Program-made: the position numbers and the translations under genes
From: QVMG01 sp032073245
GTDB lineage: Bacteria; Bacteroidota; Bacteroidia; Bacteroidales; Tannerellaceae
DNA length: 64,000 nt
Assembly (NCBI GenBank): GCA_032073245.1
Contig: DAMANX010000021.1
Span: forward strand, 1-64,000
Reading direction: 5' to 3'
The notes under the pieces: model-generated
Databases searched by the model: none
Seen by the model: the letters and a program-made list of their open reading frames with translations, nothing else
Told to the model about the DNA's origin: nothing
In this document: positions 54,217 to 62,500 of the stretch, in pieces
Layout: each line of letters opens with the position of its first letter
How positions within the stretch are numbered: the stretch's first letter is position 1

Positions 54217-55515
54217 ATGGGATTATTTTATTCTTTTTCCGTACTTATAATCATTGCAACCGTTTTTGCTTATATAAATGCTCGTTTTCTGAAGTTGCCG
54301 TCTACCATAGGTATTATGGTAATTGCTATAATATTTTCTCTGGCGCTTGTTGTTGTCGGACGAATTTCTCCTGAACCTTTAGCAGAACTTCATCATTTAT
54401 TGGATGATGTTGATTTTACCCAATTATTAATGGGTGGTATGCTCTATTTTCTTCTTTTTGCGGGTGCTATACAGATTAATATAAATGATTTAAAAGAACA
54501 GAAGTTATCCATTATTGTGTTTTCTACCTTGAGTGTAGTCTTATCCACTTTTATTGTAGGATTTGGTTTGTATTATGCTTTAGGTTTTTTACTTCCCTTG
54601 GTGGGAATTCATATTCAGCTTTCTCTTCTTTATTGTTTATTGTTCGGTGCACTCATTTCTCCCACTGATCCTATTGCTGTCTTAAGTATTTTAAAGGAAG
54701 CAAAAGTATCCAAAGCATTGGAGGCAAAGGTGACCGGAGAATCCCTTTTTAATGATGGTATGGCTGTAATTGCTTTTACATTAATATATAATCTGGCACA
54801 GGGGACAGAACAATTAAGCGATATAACTTTTTTATCTATTTCCTGGCTTCTTGTAAAAGAGATTGCCGGTGGGATATTGGTCGGTTTAGGTTTGGGCTAT
54901 TTGGGTTTTCATGCAATGATTCGGACAGGAGATTATAAATTGTCTGTTTTAATAACATTGTCTGTAGTAATTGGAGGATATATTATTTCACAAGCTATGG
55001 GAATATCAGGGCCACTAACAATGGTTAGTGCCGGACTTGTCATAGGAAATGCAAACCGAAAATATAGCGAGATCAAGCATATAGAAAACAATTTTCTACG
55101 AACTTTTTGGGAGTTGACAGATGAAATACTAAATGCTGTCTTATTCCTTCTTATAGGTTTTGAAATCCTTTTAATCCCAACTTTGAAAAATTATTGGTTG
55201 GCTGGTTTAATTAGTATTCTAATCGTATTAATAGCCCGTTATATATCAATAAAAATACCCACATTAGTCATTCCTTTTAAAGAAAAATTCTCTAAAACAA
55301 CATTCTTTGTTTTGGTTTGGGGAGGGTTACGGGGAGGTGTTTCTATTGCATTGGCCCTTTCTATTACAGATTTAGCTTTCAGGGATGCAATTGTTTCCAT
55401 TACTTATTTTGTTGTAGTCTTCTCTATTGTTGTACAGGGGTTAAGTATAGGACGAATTGCAAAAAGGCTTCAATGTGAAGATTGTTCAAGCAAAAGATCT
55501 ACTCCAATAGGATAA
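54217..55515 (+). CDS. Na+/H+ antiporter (CPA1/NhaP type)
   Basis: The 432-residue protein has about 12 membrane helices. It carries the CPA1 transport motif SPTDPIAVLSILK followed by LFNDGMAVIAFTL, and later WGGLRGGVSIALALSI. It exchanges sodium or potassium for protons at the inner membrane. The last 46 bases overlap the end of the convergent EEP-family gene. Confidence 0.93.
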   Translation: MGLFYSFSVLIIIATVFAYINARFLKLPSTIGIMVIAIIFSLALVVVGRISPEPLAELHHLLDDVDFTQLLMGGMLYFLLFAGAIQININDLKEQKLSIIVFSTLSVVLSTFIVGFGLYYALGFLLPLVGIHIQLSLLYCLLFGALISPTDPIAVLSILKEAKVSKALEAKVTGESLFNDGMAVIAFTLIYNLAQGTEQLSDITFLSISWLLVKEIAGGILVGLGLGYLGFHAMIRTGDYKLSVLITLSVVIGGYIISQAMGISGPLTMVSAGLVIGNANRKYSEIKHIENNFLRTFWELTDEILNAVLFLLIGFEILLIPTLKNYWLAGLISILIVLIARYISIKIPTLVIPFKEKFSKTTFFVLVWGGLRGGVSIALALSITDLAFRDAIVSITYFVVVFSIVVQGLSIGRIAKRLQCEDCSSKRSTPIG

Positions 55516-56402
55516 TGATCTGATAAATAGTCTGTATCTTCTCCATTCCAGATGAAAGCATCTACACATTTGTTTAATATATCCGGTGCAACCAGGATAT
55601 AATCTATGCGAGAACCTGATAATGCATGCAGATCTTCCCTTTTACTCGTGTCTGTTAATATCCGGGTTGGGAATGTAGTTCTTTTATCTGCTTTTACAAA
55701 TAAACGGCATACATCTTCTAATTCTGTACTGAGAAATATAGATTGAACAGAGTAATTAACAGTTGGATTTCTGGGCTTTCTTTTCTGGTTCTCGGCTGAA
55801 CCGGCACCTATTCTCATCATATATTTTACATGTGTTTCCAATTCATCTGCATCGAACGGAGATTCGGAGTTAAAGTCTCCCATAACCAAACAACTCTGAG
55901 GACAATTCTCATTGATATAGTTTGTGATCTTTTGGGCTTCTTTCATGCGAAAATCCTTTTGAGAAGGGCTTAAATGTAATACAATAAAATCCATATTATA
56001 CGTCTTTACATGCAATACACCATGCCAAAAACCTTCTATAAGTTTATTGACAACCTGTATAGGTTTCTTGGAGGTAATTCCAACAGGGTAACCATCTTCC
56101 TTAAGAATTACTGCATAAGAGTGACCATAAGATTCAGCCAGTTTCTGTAGATCATTTTGTTTAAAGCCAACCAGCTCCTGAAAGGCCATAATCTCAGGAT
56201 CTTTCTCTTTAATCCATTCGACCATACGCTCGATCCTATCCATATCTTTTAATCCATCAAAGCCATCCAGGATATTATAGGAGATGACCCGTATCTTTTC
56301 AGAGTTAGAGATCCATGTTCGTTCTTGTTTTGATTGAGCATTCATTTGAAAAGAGTAACATATTAAACCAATGAGTGCTATATACAATTTTGTCTTATTC
56401 AT
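55470..56402 (-). CDS. Exported endonuclease/exonuclease/phosphatase-family hydrolase
   Basis: The protein (310 residues from the chosen start) has signal peptide MNKTKLYIALIGLICYSFQMNAQ. The EEP-fold motifs are FQELVGF, VLHLSPS, VMGDFNSE, GSRIDYILV and SDHYPIGVDL, covering the metal-binding and catalytic residues. An earlier in-frame ATG at 56477 would bury the signal peptide. It could be a secreted nuclease or phosphodiesterase. Its 3' end overlaps the antiporter gene. Confidence 0.88.
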   Translation of the reverse strand: MNKTKLYIALIGLICYSFQMNAQSKQERTWISNSEKIRVISYNILDGFDGLKDMDRIERMVEWIKEKDPEIMAFQELVGFKQNDLQKLAESYGHSYAVILKEDGYPVGITSKKPIQVVNKLIEGFWHGVLHVKTYNMDFIVLHLSPSQKDFRMKEAQKITNYINENCPQSCLVMGDFNSESPFDADELETHVKYMMRIGAGSAENQKRKPRNPTVNYSVQSIFLSTELEDVCRLFVKADKRTTFPTRILTDTSKREDLHALSGSRIDYILVAPDILNKCVDAFIWNGEDTDYLSDHYPIGVDLLLEQSSH

Positions 56403-56470
56403 CTGATTATTGTTATTAAATATTGTAGGAACTGTTCCCTTTGTAAAGATAATATGAGTAATTGATTTAA

Positions 56471-56503
56471 CAAACACGGAGACTTGAAAAGCCTCCGTGT
56501 TTG
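56471..56503 (-). terminator. Hairpin between the SusD remnant and the EEP gene
   Basis: CAAACACGGAG at 56471-56481 is the perfect reverse complement of CTCCGTGTTTG at 56493-56503. It follows the SusD-like stop codon on the minus strand and looks like that gene's former terminator. Confidence 0.65.
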
Positions 56504-56511
56504 ATGTATAT

Positions 56512-56685
56512 TTATTCCCAACCAGGACTATGAACCAGATTCGGATTAAGGGTCAATCCTTGTGTTGGAATAATATAGTAGTAAAGATTAAGGTCATTAT
56601 CGGAATAAAGGTTTAACATATTCATTATATAATAAGGAGTATGCTCCATTATCACCATCTCTTTTCGCTCATTGCTTCTTTTCAA
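56512..56685 (-). pseudogene. C-terminal remnant of a SusD/RagB-like lipoprotein gene
   Basis: The minus strand is open for 57 codons and ends LNLYYYIIPTQGLTLNPNLV followed by HSPGWE and a stop. This closely follows the invariant SusD ending (PIP..E...NP.L.QNPGW). An in-frame TAG at 56686-56688 and the start of cassette 2 at about 56700 cut off everything upstream. No SusC partner is present. It looks like a glycan-uptake gene truncated by arrival of the cassette. Confidence 0.75.
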
Positions 56686-56702
56686 CTATCCCATATTATA
56701 AA

Positions 56703-56730
56703 CTGTTCTAAAAAAGCCATACCTTGCACC
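56703..56730 (+). promoter_or_regulatory. Putative promoter of recombinase 2
   Basis: CTGTTCTAA then TACCTTGCACC, matching the element at 96-124 before recombinase 1. Conservation of this block starts about 15 bases after the SusD remnant and probably marks the left edge of cassette 2. Confidence 0.35.
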
Positions 56731-56812
56731 CGTGCTAATTAGTATAGCATGTAATTAACCGATTTATAATTTATAAACAACATTCGCTTAGCGAAGCATA
56801 AAGCAATTAAAA

Positions 56813-58168
56813 ATGGCTTCAATTCAATTTCACCTCCGCCCCTCGTCTAAAGTAAGACGCAGCGCAGGCAGCGTATTCATACGCGTTATCCACCGTCGCC
56901 GGTCAAGTAGTGTAACCACCCAATGGAAACTCTATTCCGAAGAATGGGACCCTTTAGAAAGAAGAGTAATCCTTGGAGTAGCCAATATCAAACGCTACCA
57001 CTACCTCAAAGAAGTAGACTCCGAAATGGAGAAAACCTGTGAACTGATGTTTTCCATCATCCAAAGATTGGAAGAACAGGGCGAATTCACCGCCGCCGAT
57101 GTAACAGAAGTATACCGCCGCCGAATGACCGGCAGTCTCCTCTCTTCATACGTTGATAAGCTTTCAGAGGAACTTATAACCGAAGGCCGTGAGCGTACTG
57201 CCCGTGCCTATCGTACAGTCCGTAACGGAATCCTCAACTTCTATGGAAATGATCTTTCCTTTAAGCACATCAATTCCTCCCTGATGCATAAGTTCCAGAC
57301 ATATATGCTGAGTGAAGGAAAAGAAATGAACACCATCTCTTTCTATATGCGTAATCTTAGGGCCATATACAACCGGGCCGTAAAAGAGCACCTTATCGAA
57401 GAAAAAAGAGAGAACCCTTTCTCGAGTGTCTATACCGGGATACATACAACTAAAAAAAGAGCTCTCTCCAAAGAAGATATGGCTATACTCCAGGCATGGG
57501 ATCCAATGGAAGAAATGAAGAATTGGAAATCGCTTAGCGAAGCGCGGAGCAATGAATTAAAAATTAAAAATGAAGAAATCTGCGGTCATAGGATGATAGG
57601 TCTTCGTCAGGCACAGTTGTTATTTCTCTTCTCTTTCCTTGCCCGTGGCATGTCATTTGTCGATATGGCTTTTCTTCGCAAGACGGATATAAAGAATGGT
57701 GCCATCCGTTACCGCCGCAAGAAGACCGGACAACTGCTGGAAGTAACTATTACCGATACGATGCAAACTATTATTAATAACTTTGAAATAGAGACAGCCG
57801 TCTCCCCTTACGTCTTCCCTCTTATACGGAAACCGGGAGAGAACGAACGCCTCCAATATGAAAGCGCCCTTCGCACCCAGAACAACCGGCTCAAGCGCCT
57901 GGCGGCGCTGCTAAAAGTGAAAAGTGAAAAATTAAAAGTGAAAGATAATTCTTCACTTTTCACTTTTCATTTTTCACTGTCGAGCCACGTGGCTCGACAT
58001 ACCTGGGCTACGATTGCCAAAGCTGCAGAGATTCCCCTTGGGGTTATTTCCGAAGGACTCGGGCATACTTCAGAACGAACTACAATGATTTATTTAGGAT
58101 CGTTTGACAGGAAGGTTTTAGATAGCGCCAATCGAAAAGTGGAGAAATTCATAAAATCTGCCGGATAA
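56813..58168 (+). CDS. Tyrosine site-specific recombinase (integrase family), cassette 2
   Basis: This 451-residue paralogue of the protein at 240-1511 has the catalytic set R278, H392, R395 (HVAR), H418 and Y427. It is longer because of two in-frame insertions. One is near residues 237-255, encoded by CGCTTAGCGAAGC plus AT-rich repeat sequence. The other is a 27-residue Lys/Ser/Phe-rich loop just before HVARH, encoded by a long imperfect palindrome (57913-57978). A 20-bp perfect palindrome at 57979-57998 spans the HVAR codons. The neighbours match cassette 1, so it probably inverts the 58231-59422 segment. Confidence 0.92.
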   Translation: MASIQFHLRPSSKVRRSAGSVFIRVIHRRRSSSVTTQWKLYSEEWDPLERRVILGVANIKRYHYLKEVDSEMEKTCELMFSIIQRLEEQGEFTAADVTEVYRRRMTGSLLSSYVDKLSEELITEGRERTARAYRTVRNGILNFYGNDLSFKHINSSLMHKFQTYMLSEGKEMNTISFYMRNLRAIYNRAVKEHLIEEKRENPFSSVYTGIHTTKKRALSKEDMAILQAWDPMEEMKNWKSLSEARSNELKIKNEEICGHRMIGLRQAQLLFLFSFLARGMSFVDMAFLRKTDIKNGAIRYRRKKTGQLLEVTITDTMQTIINNFEIETAVSPYVFPLIRKPGENERLQYESALRTQNNRLKRLAALLKVKSEKLKVKDNSSLFTFHFSLSSHVARHTWATIAKAAEIPLGVISEGLGHTSERTTMIYLGSFDRKVLDSANRKVEKFIKSAG

Positions 58169-58170
58169 TG

Positions 58171-58202
58171 CTTGCGCACCTCTAATTTAATATTTACATT
58201 TG
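58171..58202 (+). promoter_or_regulatory. Promoter firing into the invertible segment, cassette 2
   Basis: CTTG at 58171-58174, 20 bases, then TACATTTG at 58195-58202. Start of transcription near 58209 lies outside the left inverted repeat at 58231 and points into it, as in cassette 1. Confidence 0.68.
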
Positions 58203-58230
58203 CCACCTGTAAGCCGTTGATAAACAAATG

Positions 58231-58255
58231 TTCTGTCACTTACACAGTGACAGAA
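58231..58255 (-). repeat. Left recombination site (inverted repeat) of cassette 2
   Basis: TTCTGTCAC and GTGACAGAA are perfect inverted arms around a seven-base spacer. The core TTCTGTCACTTAC (58231-58243) is the complement of the core found in the other sites. The reverse complement matches 59398-59422 at 21 of 25 positions, 17 of them consecutive. Confidence 0.82.
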
Positions 58256-58330
58256 GCGATATTCTTAAAAGCCACATCACCCCCTCTTTTTCATCCTTTA
58301 TAAATAACCAACATATCCCGTTTTTGTTCG

Positions 58331-59161
58331 TTACTCTACGGAGATTCGCCTTAACCTGCCTGGTGGGTGGCCCAGATGCTTCTTACAGTAGTCGGTGAAC
58401 TGCGGTAAGGATAGAAACTTTTGTTCTTCAGCAATCAGGTTCAGAGGCTTGTCTGTAGTTATGATCTCCTGGTATACTTCATCTATCCGCTTCTGGCTCA
58501 TCCAACGGTAAGGAGAAACACCAAAGGTTAAGCGGAACTTCTTTTCAAAGTTCGATATACTGCAGTTGTAGAGCGAAGCAAACTCCTTTACTGTGCGTAC
58601 TTTCTTATAGTTCTTCAATACAAAGTCCATAAAGCGGCTGTTGTTACTCATAAGGGGATGATACCAGCAGCTGAGTTCCTCTGCCGTATAGTATCCCGAT
58701 AGCAGGTAAAAAAGCTCCTTCTTCTTTAGCTCTAGATAATCGGAACCTGTAAGTCCTTTCTCATAATTCTCTTTCAGGCTAAAGAGGAATTCCTTTATAA
58801 CCGGGTTCATCTGTAAAGTTGCCAGATCACGTTCCCGGTCAGCATTTCCCGATTTTAAATCGTCCAAAGAACTGCCCTTGCAAAGGCGTTCGTCTCCTTC
58901 CAGGCGAAAGACACAAACAGACACACCACCGTCTGTCCGGGTTTTGAAATGACATCCCGGAGGCAGCAAAAGGATGCTTCCTTCTTCAATAGGACGGTTA
59001 AAAAAGCGGTTGAAAGAGATCCAGAAGCTACCTTCTGTAACAAGAATGATCTCTCCAAAGTGGAGGGTCGTTTCCCAGCCATAACCGGCAGGATGGGTTA
59101 CCCATCTGATGGTCTCTGCAAATACTTTGTTTTCTCTTTTTACGCTAGTTAACACATTCAT
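58331..59161 (-). CDS. AraC-family transcriptional regulator inside the invertible segment, cassette 2
   Basis: The 276-residue protein has a cupin-like N-terminal half (FGEIILVTEGSFWISFNRFFNRPIEEGSILLLPPGCHFKTRTDGG) and the AraC DNA-binding half (VKEFASLYNCSISNFEKKFRLTFGVSPYRWM; LIAEEQKFLSLPQFTDYCKKHLGHPPGRLRR). It is clearly homologous along its length to the regulator in cassette 1, including the distinctive KKELFYL and TDYCKKHLG stretches. It is enclosed by inverted recombination sites and is antisense to the external promoter in this orientation. Confidence 0.9.
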   Translation of the reverse strand: MNVLTSVKRENKVFAETIRWVTHPAGYGWETTLHFGEIILVTEGSFWISFNRFFNRPIEEGSILLLPPGCHFKTRTDGGVSVCVFRLEGDERLCKGSSLDDLKSGNADRERDLATLQMNPVIKEFLFSLKENYEKGLTGSDYLELKKKELFYLLSGYYTAEELSCWYHPLMSNNSRFMDFVLKNYKKVRTVKEFASLYNCSISNFEKKFRLTFGVSPYRWMSQKRIDEVYQEIITTDKPLNLIAEEQKFLSLPQFTDYCKKHLGHPPGRLRRISVE

Positions 59162-59397
59162 AATCTGCGATCTAATTTAATGCTTACATTATGTTTGACA
59201 TTTTCCCTGTAAATGGTCTCAACCGGCGACATTATCTAAACAGAGATTGAGTATGCTTATACTCTACTTTGAAAGCCTGTTTTACAAGGTTTGTGCCCTG
59301 GGGTTGTTTGAATAATGTTTGATATCATACTTTTCCAACAGGAAACATGGTGTGTAACAAACTATAAAACAAACAGTTAAAAACATCATCCCAAACT

Positions 59398-59422
59398 TTC
59401 TTATTCTGTGTAAGTGACAGAA
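59398..59422 (+). repeat. Right recombination site (inverted repeat) of cassette 2
   Basis: The core GTAAGTGACAGAA is at 59410-59422, within a 17-base perfect match to the reverse complement of the left site. The outer half is diverged. The 124 bases from here to the surface gene contain no TTTG and so no consensus promoter. Confidence 0.8.
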
Positions 59423-59546
59423 GGAAAACAATTAAAAAGTAGCTAATTAAAAACGAGAATGAAAGAAAAAATGACTGTAAAACAAAGAGAGAAGAAGTAG
59501 AGGACTTCATTAAAATAATTTATTCAAATAATTAATAACAAAAAAA

Positions 59547-62500
59547 ATGAAAAGAAAGATTTTTACTTTATTAGTGGCGTTGTGTAGCGTAGTGGCTATA
59601 CAGGCCCAACGTTACGTTACCGAACAAGGAGCCGGAAACAAAACCGGAATTGGGGGCTGGGAGAACGCTTCGAAAGATATTCAACGCATGATTGATGAAC
59701 TAGCAGAAGAGGGCGGTGGAGAAGTATGGGTTGCACAAGGTATATATACACCAACCAAAAAGATAGCTGAAATAGATGAAGCAGGCAATCCAACAACAAT
59801 TAGAGATCAATCTTTCAGATTGCGGAAGAATGTAAGTTTATATGGTGGTTTTGATGGTACTGAAACAAGTATTACTGCCAGAGACTGGGAAACAAATGTG
59901 ACAGTTTTGAGTGGCTCGGTTAATGTTGACGAATCAGCATATCATGTAGTGGTTGGTATTGGAGAAGATGATATGGGAAATGCTGAATTTGACGGCTTTA
60001 CAGTCACGGGAGGACGTGCTTTACATACAGAGGCCGATCCAGCTGCAAAGATGGAAGAAGCAGAACACCCGTTTAAAAAAGCCATTTCTATTCAGGGAAA
60101 AGAGAATGGAATAGAAAAAGAATATAGATTACCTCGTGAAAGTGGAGCCGGGGTCTATATTTTTGGATGTTCAAACTTTACAATGAATAACCTGAAAATA
60201 GCGGGAAACATCGGTACTCAGGATGTAGGTTTACGAATAAGAGCTTGTGTCGGTGATATTACTTTTAGTAATTCGATAATATACAACAACAGAGCTCTTA
60301 TCGGAGGTAATGCAGGCGGTTTTTGTAATGGATCGGCCGTAAGAAAGACCCCATTGTCATTATTAAATGTCATTGTTCAGCATAATGAAAATATCAGGGA
60401 TGTAACTTTTACCATAAATTATTCAATAGCAAACATTAAGGATCTGACAATAGAAAATAACATTTCAGCAGAAGGAGGCAGTTATGTTAGTTGTTTTATA
60501 GGGTATTCGGAGGTAGATATTGAGAATTTATGTGTAAAAAATAATATTTCTCCAATAGGAGTAAACTTAGTATTTGAGAAAATAACAAATTCTTATTTTA
60601 CGGATGTCTATGTTTTAGATAATAAGATAGAGGGAGCAGCAGGAAGTGGTGGTATTCTAATGAATAATTTGGAGAATGTCACTATTAAAGGTTTATTCGT
60701 AAAAGGGCATCATCGAACTACCAATAATAGTGGAGTTTATTTAGTTAATTCGAATGCTGTTACTATAGAAGATTTTAAGATTGAAGAGAATGAAACTGAG
60801 CAGAAATTTGGTGGTATACATGTTCATAATGCAAAAGATGTAGTATTGAAAAATGGAGAAATTAAAAAAAATCACTCCTCAGGTGATGGAGGAGGAATTA
60901 GTCTGTCTAATAGTAATGTAACTGCTGTTAATCTATTGATAACAGATAATACCAGTACGACAGGAAATTCAGCCATTTTTATGGACAAAAATTCTTCATT
61001 GGGTTTAATAAACAGTACAATAGCTCATAATAACACTCAAAGCAATATAGCTACTGGTGGTATTGATTATAATGATCGAAATACTACTCTCAATAATAGT
61101 ATTGTTTGGGGGAATGAGAATGGAACAGGCCTCTCTAATATTACTGGAACAATTCCGTCAGCAACTACTCACAATCTAATTCAAGGATTTGATTTAACTA
61201 GTTCTAATGGTTTGGATGGAGAAACAGTTATAACTGATCCGACAACGATTTTCGTCGATTACGCTGGTAGTGATTATCGCTTAATAAAAGACTCTCCTGT
61301 AATTGATAAAGGTGATAACAACTTTTTAGGGGATATTTTTTTCGATCTGGATGGTCGTTCCCGTGTCCTTCATGGAGGATTTGCTGATCAGGTCGACTTA
61401 GGTGCTTACGAATATGAAGCAGATGAAATCCCGGTGTTCTATGGTGGTATTATGAACAATGCCGGTCAACATGTCTTTACTTATAGTGGCAGTGAAATTG
61501 CCTTAAAAGTTGTCAATATCCTGGACGGAACCGGGGTTGTATATTCCTGGGAAAACAAAGAAATTTCCGAAAGCGGAGCAGGCTTACCCGTTAATGCCGG
61601 AACTTACACTGTAGTGGCTACAATAGGCGGTTTTAGTGACCCGGTAACAGCAGAAGTTTTTATTCAAAAACGTTATCTCCCCATCTCAATACTGGATGAT
61701 AGAGGATTGGTACTGTTGGATTATTCATGGAATACTTCTGTTGGTGGCGGAGGTAACCTTTCAGCCGATTATGATACGGATATTGCCGGTTCGTTAAATA
61801 TCACATTTAAAAGTCTAAAACCTGAGGTAGTATCCGTTACAACAACCGGCGAAGCAACAGCAATTGGTACAGGCGGCGCGGTAATTCGGACAGTAACAGA
61901 AGAAGGAAACACCGGCTTCCACCGCAATTATGACGTAAGCGAAGCCTTATCTATCTTTAGAGTTACACTGATTATTGATGGTGATGTACCGGCTGGTACA
62001 GTATTTGAAGAAGAAGTAATTATTCGGGGTAATATTGTAGTAAGTGACCCTGGCGGCGAAGAAGTAATTTTCGGGGATAATGTTACGACCGAAAGCGGAT
62101 CAAACATCACTTTCAATGGCGATATTATCTTTAAAGAGGAAATAACTTTTAACGGAGGATCAGAATTTAATGGAAATGTAACCTTCGAAAAAGGAGCCAA
62201 CTTCCCGAACGAAGTGCCTGTATTTAATGGAGATGCTACAATCAGTGGAGATATCACTTTACCTGTAGGAGGAGACGGTAAGCTCGTTATTGATAACAGA
62301 AGCAACAACGATAATACAATCACAATCGACGGTACCGCAACCATCAACAACGATATGGAAATAAGCGGTGGCACACTGAAAATAGGGAACCTGACAGTAG
62401 AGGGTGATCTTACCTTAAACGAAGTAACCCTTGATGTAGAACAGGGAGCGTCAATAGATGCGGATAACCTGATTGTCAATACCCCTCCTAAGAGCACGAT

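Larger units (their letters stand above)
58231..59422. other. Probable invertible DNA segment carrying araC, cassette 2
   Basis: A 1.19-kb segment between inverted sites holds one araC-type gene on the minus strand plus about 237 bp of its upstream DNA. The external promoter points in from the left; the giant surface gene lies to the right. Layout, spacing and core sequence repeat those of cassette 1. Inversion is inferred, not shown. Confidence 0.72.

Noticed and set aside
59190..59197. TATGTTTG inside the cassette 2 invertible segment as a promoter for the surface gene
   Set aside because: It matches TAnnTTTG but has no -33 element and no counterpart in cassette 1, so it is not used in the model.
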